A stretch of 64,000 nucleotides of DNA from Symplocastrum torsivum CPER-KK1 (lineage in GTDB: Bacteria > Cyanobacteriota > Cyanobacteriia > Cyanobacteriales > Coleofasciculaceae): the NCBI GenBank assembly GCA_019358875.1, contig JAHHIF010000004.1:1-64000 (forward strand), in the 5' to 3' direction. Positions 10,739 through 19,286 of this stretch are shown here, piece after piece; the stretch's first letter is position 1; every line of letters begins with the position of its first letter. The notes under the pieces were generated by a model, which had not been told where the DNA came from, ran no database searches, and saw only the letters and a list, made by a program, of their open reading frames with translations. The position numbers were made by a program, and so were the translations under genes.

Positions 10739-11344
10739 ATGCTACGCTTGTATGATTTTTTGCCTTCTGGAAACGGCTACAAAGTTCGTCTTTTACTTAC
10801 ACAGCTTGGTATTCCATTTGAGCGAATAGAACTCAATATCCTTAAGGGGGAAACCCGAACGCCTGAGTTCTTAAGCAAAAACTCAAATGGTCGTATCCCC
10901 CTTTTGGAGACGGAAACCGGAGAATTTCTCTCAGAATCCAATGCGATTCTCTTCTATCTAAGCGAAGGAACTGAGTTTTTTCCAAATGACCGTTGGGAAC
11001 GAGCAAAAGTGCTGCAATGGCTATTTTTTGAACAGTATAGTCATGAGCCTTATATCGCGACCTCCAGATTTTGGATTGCTGAACTGGGTAAAGCAGAAGA
11101 GTATCGGGAGGCACTTAACCAAAAGCGCGAACCGGGTTATGCTGCGCTCAAGGTTATGGAAAAACATCTAATGAATCACCAGTTCTTTGTTGGTGAGCGT
11201 TATACCATTGCAGACATCGCCTTGTTTGCTTATACCCATGTGGCGGATGAAGGTGGTTTCGATTTGACAGGATTTCCTTGCATATTGGCTTGGCTGGAAC
11301 GAGTCAAAGCTCAGCCCAAGCATATTAGCATCACACAAACCTAA
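10739..11344 (+). CDS. Glutathione S-transferase
   Basis: A cytosolic GST of 201 residues. The N-terminal thioredoxin-like fold (1-77) starts LRLYDFLPSGNGYKVRLLL, has the conserved cis-proline region NGRIPLLE and the glutathione-contacting ESNAILFYL. The C-terminal helical domain carries the N-capping box ERYTIADIALFAY. The fold class is clear; the electrophile substrate is not. A serine in SGNGY probably occupies the catalytic position. It is a single gene with an ATG start and an AT-rich upstream region. Confidence 0.88.
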   Translation: MLRLYDFLPSGNGYKVRLLLTQLGIPFERIELNILKGETRTPEFLSKNSNGRIPLLETETGEFLSESNAILFYLSEGTEFFPNDRWERAKVLQWLFFEQYSHEPYIATSRFWIAELGKAEEYREALNQKREPGYAALKVMEKHLMNHQFFVGERYTIADIALFAYTHVADEGGFDLTGFPCILAWLERVKAQPKHISITQT

Positions 11345-11661
11345 AGACTATGCATAAGATGCTGCGAAGGCGTCCAGAAATAACTTAATCATTATTTAGG
11401 TGTATGGTGAACATTCTTCACCCTACTCTTTGTTGTGTAATAAGATTTACTGAAGTTCCAGGCAAGTTAATGCGTGAACGTCTAAGTGAGTAGACCCAGC
11501 CGAGGGGGAGATGGGGGAAAGAGGAGATGTAAAAATTAGTAATAAATCTCACTCTATAGTAACAACAGACTCAGGAACCCGACATACCCAACCTAAGAAG
11601 CGCTACCATAAACGACTAAATCTCTTTACCATATAAATAAGTGTAGATTTCAAAACTGGAT
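11345..11661. other. Intergenic region GST / PIN gene
   Basis: A spacer of 317 bases. It contains a purine-rich GGGGGAGATGGGGGAAAGAG run near 11504 and AT-rich sequence before 11662. I see no gene, hairpin or repeat that I can support. Confidence 0.5.
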
Positions 11662-12759
11662 ATGCGAGATTTATTTCGTGGCTATTACAAGCCTACGCCA
11701 GAAGAGTTAGCCAAAATCTGGCAGCAGTGTATCTTTTCTTTCGATGCCAATGTTTTGTTGCATATCTATAGTTACACTCCCGAAACGCAAGAGAGATTTT
11801 TTGAGATTATTAATGCCTTAAATGAGCGAATCTGGATACCTCATCAAGTTGCTTATGAATACCAGAAAAATCGCTTGTATGTTATTTCTGACCAAATTAA
11901 AGCCTATGCAGACATCGAAAGTATCTTAAACAAGAATTTCTATAACTTAAGGACTGAGTTATTCAAAGACCATAAGCGGCATCCTTTTCTTAACACACAA
12001 GAAATTTTAGAGCACCTAGAAAGTTCAATTGAAGAAATTAGAGCAAAAATAAAGCTAGCCCAAGCTAATCATCCTAACTATCTCGAAAAAGATAACCTTC
12101 GAGAAATCCTGACTGATTTATTGGAAGGGAAGGTTGGCAAACCCTATTGTGAGGATGAACTAGAAAATATTTATCAAAAAGCGGAGAAACGATTCAGTTA
12201 TAAAAGACCCCCAGGATACAAGGATGCGAAGAAGCCTGTCCCTAAAAATTATGGTGATGTTGTTCTTTGGTTCCAGTTAATCGACTACGCTAGAGTTCAG
12301 CAAAAACCGATTATCTTTGTTACCGATGATGATAAAGAAGACTGGTGGCTAAAGTATGATGGGGAAACAGTTGAACCTAGACCGGATTTGATTCAAGAAA
12401 TCATATCTGAGGTTGGGGTAGAAGATTTTAAATTTTATATGTATCACAGCGATCAATTTATTGATTATGCAGAGAAGTTTCTCAATCTACCAGTGAAGCC
12501 AGAAGCTGTGAAAGAAGCAAGAGAAATAATGCTTCAGGATTCAGCGACTAAGCGCATCCCTGTTGAGTCTAACTATCTCCGTAGTGTTGGCTATGATTCG
12601 TCAACTCAAGTGCTTGAAATTGAGTTTCGTAGGGGAGAAGTTTATCAGTATATTGACGTTCCTCCTACGGTTTATACAGAGTTAATGAATGCTCCATCGC
12701 ACGGTAGGTATTTTAATACTAATATTAAGGAAGTTTACTCGTGTCGCAAGCTGGGTTAA
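11662..12759 (+). CDS. PIN-like (PIN_8) nuclease domain fused to a KTSC domain
   Basis: A 365-residue two-domain protein. The N-terminal part (about 24-265) matches PIN-like PF18476: Asp28 in FSFDANVLL, Glu66 in AYEYQKNR, then a helical insert, then GDVVLW (Asp199) and IIFVTDDDKEDWW (Asp222-224). These are the acidic residues expected to bind metal in a PIN ribonuclease. The C-terminal part (about 299-364) is a KTSC domain (VGYDSSTQVLEIEFRRG, YQYIDVPPTVY, GRYFNTNIKEVYSCRKL). PIN_8 and KTSC proteins occur in accessory or conflict-related loci. No partner gene flanks it. Nuclease activity is inferred. Confidence 0.75.
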   Translation: MRDLFRGYYKPTPEELAKIWQQCIFSFDANVLLHIYSYTPETQERFFEIINALNERIWIPHQVAYEYQKNRLYVISDQIKAYADIESILNKNFYNLRTELFKDHKRHPFLNTQEILEHLESSIEEIRAKIKLAQANHPNYLEKDNLREILTDLLEGKVGKPYCEDELENIYQKAEKRFSYKRPPGYKDAKKPVPKNYGDVVLWFQLIDYARVQQKPIIFVTDDDKEDWWLKYDGETVEPRPDLIQEIISEVGVEDFKFYMYHSDQFIDYAEKFLNLPVKPEAVKEAREIMLQDSATKRIPVESNYLRSVGYDSSTQVLEIEFRRGEVYQYIDVPPTVYTELMNAPSHGRYFNTNIKEVYSCRKLG

Positions 12760-13442
12760 GAAACAAACTGCTGTGTAAACTTGACTTGACGCTTAAGTAT
12801 TATCTGCTGCTTTGTAAGTCCGAGAGCCAGCGGCTTGCAGGATTCTTCTCCAACTAGCAGAGCAGGATTTCTGCTTATGGATGTTGGGACAAGTTAAAAG
12901 CGATCGCCTTTGCCTTTCCACAGTGCCTTCTGGTAATTATCCGTCTTGATGGCTGTGGCAGTAGACAGAGTACCTATTGCTTAAACAAGCTTCTTCATAT
13001 TGAAGAATAGAGGCTTATGTCCCTTTACTGCTGTGTGCCTATTTGCACAACCTCTTTGTCATTCCGCAAACCTCGAAGAACTCAAGCTTCTTACCCCTCA
13101 AACCTCAGTATTTAGTGAGTATCCGAAAGATCAGTATTTACTCTGAGCCAATTAGCCTAAGAAAGTGTCATAGATAGTTATAGGTACTGATTTTTCGAGA
13201 TTTACACTGAGATTGCTGTGGTCATTAATACTTTGTTGAAGGGAAATATTAGAAAAGCGAACTTATACCGAGTTGCATTCAAAGATGGTACACCCAGTCG
13301 ATAGAGAGTTGGGGAAAAGAATGTACTACATTTGACCGCAACTTGGTATTAACAACGGAAGGCACAGACTATTTATTGAGCCAACGTTGAACTTTAGCCA
13401 CGACTAGCAGCGAATTGTCAAGGGACAGATTTTGAACAGTGT
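12760..13442. other. Long intergenic region before the ethylene-receptor-like kinase
   Basis: A spacer of 683 bases with no ORF of note on either strand. It carries one HIP1 site near 12900. The distance leaves room for a regulated promoter for the kinase, but I could not place one. Confidence 0.5.
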
Positions 13443-16286
13443 ATGCTGAACCATTTGAACGACTTCTTCTCCGGAAACTTCATGTCTCATGGACATTGCT
13501 ATCTCTGGAAGCCAGAATTGGTGTGGTTGCACGCCGGGTCGGACTTTTTGATTGCACTGTCCTACTACTCAATTCCCCTACTGCTAGTCTATTTTGTGCG
13601 TCGGCGTCACGATGTTCCATTTCAGGGGATTTTCTTCTTATTTAGTACCTTCATTTTGTCCTGTGGCACTACCCACTTGCTAGAAATCTGGACGCTCTGG
13701 CACCCTTACTATTGGGTAACAGGTTTCATGAAAGCGGTTACTGCGATCGCATCTCTGTACACCGCTTCCGAATTAGTATCACTGCTCCCACAAGCATTAG
13801 CCTTACCAAGTCCTGCCCAATTGGAAGCTGCCAACTATGCTCTAGAAAAGGAAATTGTTGAGCATCGGCAAACTGTAGCAGCACTCAAGCAATCACAACA
13901 ACGGTTATCCCTCTTGGTGCAGCAAACACCAATGGCTGTCATTGAATGGAATCTTGATTGTGAGGTGAGTGAGTGGAACCCTGCTGCCGAGACAATGTTT
14001 GGTTATAAAAAGAGCGAAGCGATCGGACAACACGCCACCACATTGATGGTACCTGGATGTGACAAAGAACAGTTCAACAAGATTTGGCAAGACCTCTTGA
14101 GTTGTCAAAGCGGAAGCTGTAACAGTAACCAGCACTATACGCCAGATGATAGAAGCCTATTTTGTGAATGGTACAACATTCCTTTAATGGAACCAAACGG
14201 CTCCTGCGTTGGAGTTGCGTCCTTGGTGCAGGACATCACCAAGCGTAAAGAGGCAGAAGATGTCTTGCGTCGGGCGAATGAAGAATTAGAACAACGAGTA
14301 GAGAAACGAACTAACGAACTTTTCCAAGCCAATGAAGTTTTGCAAGCGGAAATGATTGAGCGTCAGTTGGCAGAGTCAGCACTCTGGGAAAGTGAGGCAC
14401 GCTTGCATACGGTTGTCACCAAAGCACCAATTATTTTATATGCCACGGATAGTAACGGTAAGCTCAAACTTTTAGAAGGCAGAGGACTAGAGCGTTTAGG
14501 TCATCAACCGGGCAGATTCCTTAGAGAGTCAGACTTTGACCTGTACCGTGACCAACTAAAGATATTAGAAAATCTTCCTGATGTCCTTCAAAGTAGCGAT
14601 CGCTCTTGGATTGTTAACGTAGGTGACTCGGTGTATGAAAATCGAGCAACACCAGTACGAGATAAAAACGACCAAGTCACAGAGTTAATTGGTGTAGCCA
14701 CTGACATCACCCAACGTCAGCAAGCCGAATCTACCCTAGCCGAACGTGAACGTTACTTAGCTGCCTTAGTCGAAGTTCAGCACCGCCTATTGTCACTCAA
14801 AGGTGAGGAAAACTACTACTCGCTAATCCTAGAACTGCTGGGTCAAGCGGCTAACGCTAGTCACGTTTATGTCTTTGAGAACTCCCGCGACGCTAATGAG
14901 CAACTGCTACTCAGCAAGCGCGGACAGTGGAAAACAACCACACTCTCCTCCAAACCAGAGACGCACTCACCCCAGAATTTACCCTACAACGAATGTGTCC
15001 CCCGTTGGGCAAAGGTGTTGGCAAAGGGTAAAACGATAATGGGACGAGTGAGTGAATTCCCTGATCAAGAGCGTGTTGTTTTAGAGCGTATCGGGCTTTT
15101 ATCCCTCTTGGTTTTACCCCTCACGGTGAACGAGCAGTTTTTTGGATTTATTGTCTTCGGCAACTGTGAAGAAGCACGAGTCTGGACAGCTTCGGAAGTA
15201 GATTTGTTGAGAGCAGCAGCAGCAGCCCTTTCTCTACAGCATGAGCGTTCTAAAGCTGAGGTTGCTCTCCGACAATCGGAAGCCCAGCTTAGAGAACAAG
15301 CAACCCAACTCGAACAAACCCTACACCAGCTCAAGAAAGCCCAAGCCCAACTGGTGCAAAGCGAGAAAATGTCAAGTCTAGGCTTGATGGTTGCAGGAAT
15401 TGCCCACGAAATCAATAATCCCGTCTGTTTTGTTTATGGCAATCTCACTCCAGCTAGCGAATATATCCAGGAACTACTCGATTTAGTAGACCTTTACCGA
15501 CAGCACTATCCAGTTCCAGTACCAGCTATTTCTGAGTACACACAAGAGATTGACTTGGACTTCCTGATGGAAGATTTGCCTGACCTCCTAGAATCGATGA
15601 AAGTGGGAGCTGAGCGTATCCGTGATATTGTCGCCTCTTTACGGACGTTCTCGCGGCTGGATGAGGCAAAAATGAAGCGTGTCAATATCCACGAAGGTCT
15701 CGACAGCACCCTTTTAATTTTGCAGCACCGACTTAGAGAAAAGCCGGGACACCCTAAGATTCAGGTGATTAAAAAGTACGCCACCCTACCATTAATCGAA
15801 TGTTATGCAGGGCAACTCAACCAAGTGTTTACCAACATCCTGGCTAATGCCATTGATGCTCTGGAGTCCCACACCGTCAGCAGTGAGCAAGTAGAGAGTG
15901 AGATATTAAGTCCCCCTTCCTCACCTTGTATCCAGATTTGTACTGAAATCGTCGATAGTTTGGAATCACATCAAGACTCAAAAAACGTAGTCATCCGTAT
16001 TCGTGACAATGGTCCTGGGATGACGGAGTCAGTGCGGCTTCGGCTGTTTGACCCCTTCTTTACGACAAAACCTGTCGGTCAAGGTACAGGTCTTGGATTG
16101 TCGATTAGCTATCAAATTGTAGTAGCAGAACACCGTGGGGAATTACGCTGCGTATCGGCACCGGGGCAAGGAACTGAGTTTTGTATTCAAATTCCAATTC
16201 AGCAGCCTAGTGTGAAATCATCGACTAACAGTAGTGTTGTCCCAGATTCACAGATGTTTCTTACGAAAGAGCGAAGGTTTCTGTAA
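13443..16286 (+). CDS. Ethylene-receptor-like hybrid sensor: ETR1 domain-PAS-PAS-GAF-histidine kinase
   Basis: A membrane sensor kinase of 947 residues. Residues 24-110 form three membrane helices matching the plant ETR1 ethylene-binding domain. Asp34, Tyr41, Ile44, Pro45, Ile71, Cys74 and His78 equal ETR1 Asp25, Tyr32, Ile35, Pro36, Ile62, Cys65 and His69 at a constant offset of nine; the Cys/His pair holds copper. Then follow PAS (about 157-278), coiled coil, PAS (about 320-430), GAF (about 440-600), coiled coil, HisKA with AHEINNP (His about 655) and an ATPase domain with GTGLGLSISY. Synechocystis Etr1 has the same N-terminus plus a bilin-binding domain; no bilin cysteine motif is obvious here. 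No response regulator is adjacent. Confidence 0.9.
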   Translation: MLNHLNDFFSGNFMSHGHCYLWKPELVWLHAGSDFLIALSYYSIPLLLVYFVRRRHDVPFQGIFFLFSTFILSCGTTHLLEIWTLWHPYYWVTGFMKAVTAIASLYTASELVSLLPQALALPSPAQLEAANYALEKEIVEHRQTVAALKQSQQRLSLLVQQTPMAVIEWNLDCEVSEWNPAAETMFGYKKSEAIGQHATTLMVPGCDKEQFNKIWQDLLSCQSGSCNSNQHYTPDDRSLFCEWYNIPLMEPNGSCVGVASLVQDITKRKEAEDVLRRANEELEQRVEKRTNELFQANEVLQAEMIERQLAESALWESEARLHTVVTKAPIILYATDSNGKLKLLEGRGLERLGHQPGRFLRESDFDLYRDQLKILENLPDVLQSSDRSWIVNVGDSVYENRATPVRDKNDQVTELIGVATDITQRQQAESTLAERERYLAALVEVQHRLLSLKGEENYYSLILELLGQAANASHVYVFENSRDANEQLLLSKRGQWKTTTLSSKPETHSPQNLPYNECVPRWAKVLAKGKTIMGRVSEFPDQERVVLERIGLLSLLVLPLTVNEQFFGFIVFGNCEEARVWTASEVDLLRAAAAALSLQHERSKAEVALRQSEAQLREQATQLEQTLHQLKKAQAQLVQSEKMSSLGLMVAGIAHEINNPVCFVYGNLTPASEYIQELLDLVDLYRQHYPVPVPAISEYTQEIDLDFLMEDLPDLLESMKVGAERIRDIVASLRTFSRLDEAKMKRVNIHEGLDSTLLILQHRLREKPGHPKIQVIKKYATLPLIECYAGQLNQVFTNILANAIDALESHTVSSEQVESEILSPPSSPCIQICTEIVDSLESHQDSKNVVIRIRDNGPGMTESVRLRLFDPFFTTKPVGQGTGLGLSISYQIVVAEHRGELRCVSAPGQGTEFCIQIPIQQPSVKSSTNSSVVPDSQMFLTKERRFL

Positions 16287-16338
16287 GGTGTAACTGGCAA
16301 CAGATGTTCTCCTATCTGCTAGAGGAAAAAGGCTCGCG

Positions 16339-16992
16339 CTATCCTTTGACAACGCCAACTGTATAAGCTTCCCGAATCTGCTCAACCCAATTGCAGAGAT
16401 TATCTGTATTCAGGCGGTAACTCAACGGATGGGCAATCAGCCGTGCTGTACTCTCAAACAGCGTATCAATCTCAATCAAGCCATTCTCTTGCAACGTCCG
16501 ACCTGTTGAAACCAAATCAACAATCGCCTCCGACATCCCTGTGATTGGGCCGAGTTCTACAGAACCGTAGAGTGGAATAATTTCTACTGGTAAATCCAGG
16601 TTATTAAAATACTCGCGAGCGCAGTGAACAAACTTTGAGGCGACGCGACCGTGAGGTGGTAGTTCCAAAGAACGTCGATAAGAGCTAGAAGCGCGTACCG
16701 CTACTGACATCCGGCATTTTCCAAACTGTAAATCTGCTAAATTAGCAACCTGAGACGCTTTCTCCCGCAGGACATCGTAACCAACAATTCCTAATTGGGC
16801 TTGACCATATTCCACATAAACCGGAACATCTTGCGCTCGTACTAGCAAGGCTTTAGCTGTGCCAGTAGGATCTTGAATCTGGAGTTGACGGCTTTTTGGG
16901 TCAAGAAAAGCACTAAAGTCTAAGCCAACCGATTGTAGGAGGCGGATGCTGTCAGAAAAAAGAGCGCCTTTTGGCAATGCGACAGTAATCAT
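16339..16992 (-). CDS. hisG: ATP phosphoribosyltransferase, short (HisG-S) form
   Basis: Catalyses the first step of histidine biosynthesis, joining ATP and PRPP. The protein begins [15 protein letters not shown] and has 217 residues, typical of the short form, which lacks the regulatory C-terminal domain and needs HisZ. Family motifs include [14 protein letters not shown] and the PRPP-binding [15 protein letters not shown]. The ATG at 16992 is chosen; an upstream TTG at 17040 would add 16 residues not found in the family. It is divergent from a GST gene 63 bases away. hisZ is not in the window. Confidence 0.95.
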   Translation of the reverse strand: MITVALPKGALFSDSIRLLQSVGLDFSAFLDPKSRQLQIQDPTGTAKALLVRAQDVPVYVEYGQAQLGIVGYDVLREKASQVANLADLQFGKCRMSVAVRASSSYRRSLELPPHGRVASKFVHCAREYFNNLDLPVEIIPLYGSVELGPITGMSEAIVDLVSTGRTLQENGLIEIDTLFESTARLIAHPLSYRLNTDNLCNWVEQIREAYTVGVVKG

Positions 16993-17055
16993 GAAAAAAT
17001 TAAGTTCACGAGGAACAACTCGTATTAATAAATTAGTCAAGTTTTGTTATTTTAT

Positions 17056-17706
17056 ATGACCCAGCTCACTCTAGTTATTGGGAATAAGAATTATTCCTCA
17101 TGGTCATGGCGTCCTTGGCTAGCCATGAAACAAGCTGGACTAGACTTTGCAGAGATACGCATTCCCTTAGATACCCCAACATCACATCAGGAAATTCGAC
17201 GTTATTCTCCATCAGGCAGAGTGCCAGTTTTGCTGCACAACGACCTGACTATCTGGGAATCTCTAGCAATTTGTGAATATGTTGCAGAGGGCTTTGCACC
17301 AAACCTATGGCCAAAAGATACAGCCGCACGGGCAGTAGCTCGCTCAGTTAGCACTGAAATGCACGCTGGATTCGTAAGCCTACGCCAAAATATGCCGATG
17401 GATTGCCGTTCTCGACACCCTGGTTTGGGGATGAATGCGAGTGTGCAAGCCGATGTCGATCGCATTACGGCGATTTGGCGTGAATGTCGTGAAAAGTTTG
17501 GGGATGGTGGAGATTTGCTCTTTGGACATTTCACGATCGCAGATGCAATGTTTGCCCCTGTAGTCTCGCGGTTCGTCACCTATGAGGTGCATTTAGATTC
17601 AGTTGCACAGGCTTATGCTGAGGCCGTTTGGGCACTTCCAGCGATGCAGGAATGGGTACTAGCTGCAAACAACGAGGTCGAAAGCATTGAGACTATTCAG
17701 CATTAA
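17056..17706 (+). CDS. Glutathione S-transferase family protein
   Basis: A 216-residue GST. The N-terminal thioredoxin-like domain opens LVIGNKNYSSWSWRPWLAMK, with the serine pair characteristic of the zeta/GstA-like 'NYSSWS' subgroup, and has the cis-proline in SGRVPVLL and ESLAICEYVAE. The C-terminal helical domain has the N-cap box GHFTIADAMFAPV. Substrates in this subgroup are mostly unknown. The ATG at 17056 is preferred to a TTG at 17044. It shares a short divergent promoter region with hisG. Confidence 0.87.
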   Translation: MTQLTLVIGNKNYSSWSWRPWLAMKQAGLDFAEIRIPLDTPTSHQEIRRYSPSGRVPVLLHNDLTIWESLAICEYVAEGFAPNLWPKDTAARAVARSVSTEMHAGFVSLRQNMPMDCRSRHPGLGMNASVQADVDRITAIWRECREKFGDGGDLLFGHFTIADAMFAPVVSRFVTYEVHLDSVAQAYAEAVWALPAMQEWVLAANNEVESIETIQH

Positions 17707-17753
17707 GGGAAGGATAATAAAAGCTAGATAGGTGAAAGCTGATAGCTAGCACA

Positions 17754-18437
17754 ATGCGAATCCTTTTAGTTGATGACGAAGTTGAGCTGACTGACCCATT
17801 GAGTCGAGTATTGAGTCGTGAGGGTTATGGTGTTGATGTCGCTTACGATGGAGCATCGGGTAGGAGGTTAGCATCACAAGACATTTATGACTTGTTGATT
17901 TTGGATTGGATGCTGCCACAACTGTCGGGTTTGGCAATTTGTCAGCAATTGCGATCACAAGGACGCACCACACCCGTTCTCTTCCTGACGGCGAAAGACA
18001 CTCTAGATGATCGAGTACAGGGATTAGATGCGGGTGCTGATGACTATCTAGTTAAACCATTTGAACTGCGAGAATTACTCGCAAGAGTTCGCGCCCTCTT
18101 ACGGCGTTCTGCGGCTACAGACACCAGTACCAGTCAACGCCTACGAGTAGCAGGACTAGAACTCGACTTGGACAATCAGCTAGCTTATCGCAGTGAACGC
18201 TTGATTGAATTGTCAGAAAAAGAAAGTCAACTGCTGGAATACTTTATGCGCCACAGTGGGCAATTATTGACTCATGGGCAAATTTATCAACACTTGTGGG
18301 TAGAAGACGAACAGCCGAGTAGTAATGTTGTTGCGGCTTTAATTCGTTTGTTGCGTCGCAAAATTGAGGCAAAGGGTGAAACGCCGCTAATCCACACAGT
18401 CTACGGTAAAGGTTATCGCTTTGGAGATAGTGGTTAG
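17754..18437 (+). CDS. OmpR/PhoB-type response regulator (RppA-like)
   Basis: A 227-residue two-domain regulator. The receiver has acidic residues Asp7/Asp8, phospho-acceptor Asp51 (LLILDWMLPQ), Thr in FLTAKD and Lys in DDYLVKPFE. The winged-helix output contains SEKESQLLEYFMRH and a C-terminal VYGKGYRF hairpin. The sequence resembles cyanobacterial RppA, which links redox or nickel signals to photosynthesis genes together with kinase RppB. No kinase gene follows here, so the partner is elsewhere or the protein is an orphan. The start is an ATG. Confidence 0.9.
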   Translation: MRILLVDDEVELTDPLSRVLSREGYGVDVAYDGASGRRLASQDIYDLLILDWMLPQLSGLAICQQLRSQGRTTPVLFLTAKDTLDDRVQGLDAGADDYLVKPFELRELLARVRALLRRSAATDTSTSQRLRVAGLELDLDNQLAYRSERLIELSEKESQLLEYFMRHSGQLLTHGQIYQHLWVEDEQPSSNVVAALIRLLRRKIEAKGETPLIHTVYGKGYRFGDSG

Positions 18438-18641
18438 AAGCTATCAACTATACGGTGCAAGCTTTTTATCAATCTCAACTTAATTAAAACAGGCGATTGA
18501 AACTGCGGAAGATTAACTCGACTGTGGCTGAGGAGTTTATCCGGCTGTATTTAGGTAGTGATTCAGTTGGGGATGAAGAGTCGTCGTAGGGTGAGGGATG
18601 CGATCGCAGAAAACTCACGATAAACCCATAACAAGTAATCA

Positions 18642-18716
18642 TCACTCTGATTTAGGAGGATGCCAACCAGCCCGTTGTCTTACCCGTTGACGGGTAGCTT
18701 CAGGGAGATCGCTCAT
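18642..18716 (-). pseudogene. Truncated 5' end of a probable HNH endonuclease gene
   Basis: The ATG at 18716 overlaps the TGA of the preceding decayed gene as ATGA, a normal translational coupling. The first residues, MSDLPEATRQRVRQRAG, resemble the start of cyanobacterial HNH nucleases, which then continue with a CxxC motif. Here the frame stops after only 24 residues (WHPPKSE) and no HNH core follows. I infer a truncated remnant. Confidence 0.4.
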
Positions 18717-19110
18717 GGGGATAAAGGCGATTGCAAACCACGCTGAACGGCTTGGGCTAATGCTTCTGACTTGCGGAGTTGTCCAAGCTGGTAATATTTG
18801 CAAGAGCGCAAGCAATTCGTAACGTTCTGCTTCACTCAATCCAGTTGTTTTTCCTCGTTGTTGAAGTTCACCAAGTCGCTGATTTTGCACAGCATCCATT
18901 TTAGAATCCGCTAATGCCAGTACCTCTGCATCGGAAAGACTGGATACGCTTGGATATGAACCATCCTCAGACAGGTTCTCCCAGGTAGGCAACAACATCT
19001 CTAGTGCATCAGCAAGAATTGCTGCGACATCTCGCTCTTGTTGCCTCTCCAAGACGTTTGACATATTCGACTAAGTTTTCTGGCAGGGTAAGCGTCACTT
19101 CAACAGCCAT
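18713..19110 (-). pseudogene. Small cyanobacterial gene broken by two single-base frameshifts
   Basis: The ATG at 19110 gives MAVEVTLTLPENLVEYVKRLGEAT. One extra A at about 19038 shifts the frame, which resumes as ERDVAAILADALEMLLPTW ... YELLALLQ. A second extra A at about 18797 is needed to reach YYQLGQLRKSEALAQAVQRGLQ and the stop at 18713-18715. Correcting both gives a continuous protein of about 131 residues with an antitoxin-like, ribbon-helix-type N-terminus. The uncorrected frame runs 18642-19064. Both extra bases sit in short A runs, so sequencing error is a real alternative to decay. Confidence 0.6.
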
Positions 19111-19200
19111 GTTTCAATCTGCCTAAACTTGTTATCTCAAGTATAGATTGCCGTCTAAGGATAAGGAGCAGTTGTAGGGGATGAATTGAGTCCAAACAAA

Positions 19201-19228
19201 CTCAGCCGATGCGATCGCATCGGCTGAG
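19201..19228 (-). terminator. 28-bp perfect palindrome after glnN
   Basis: CTCAGCCGATGCGATCGCAT continues to a perfect 28-base palindrome centred on the HIP1 octamer GCGATCGC. It lies 58 bases downstream of the glnN stop, and on the glnN strand it is followed by TTTGTTTGG. This fits a terminator for glnN. Confidence 0.6.
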
Positions 19229-19286
19229 CCAGGGTAGAAACTTCGCTTAGTTGTACAAGGCGACAGCTCTAAGGGTTCTATATCCC

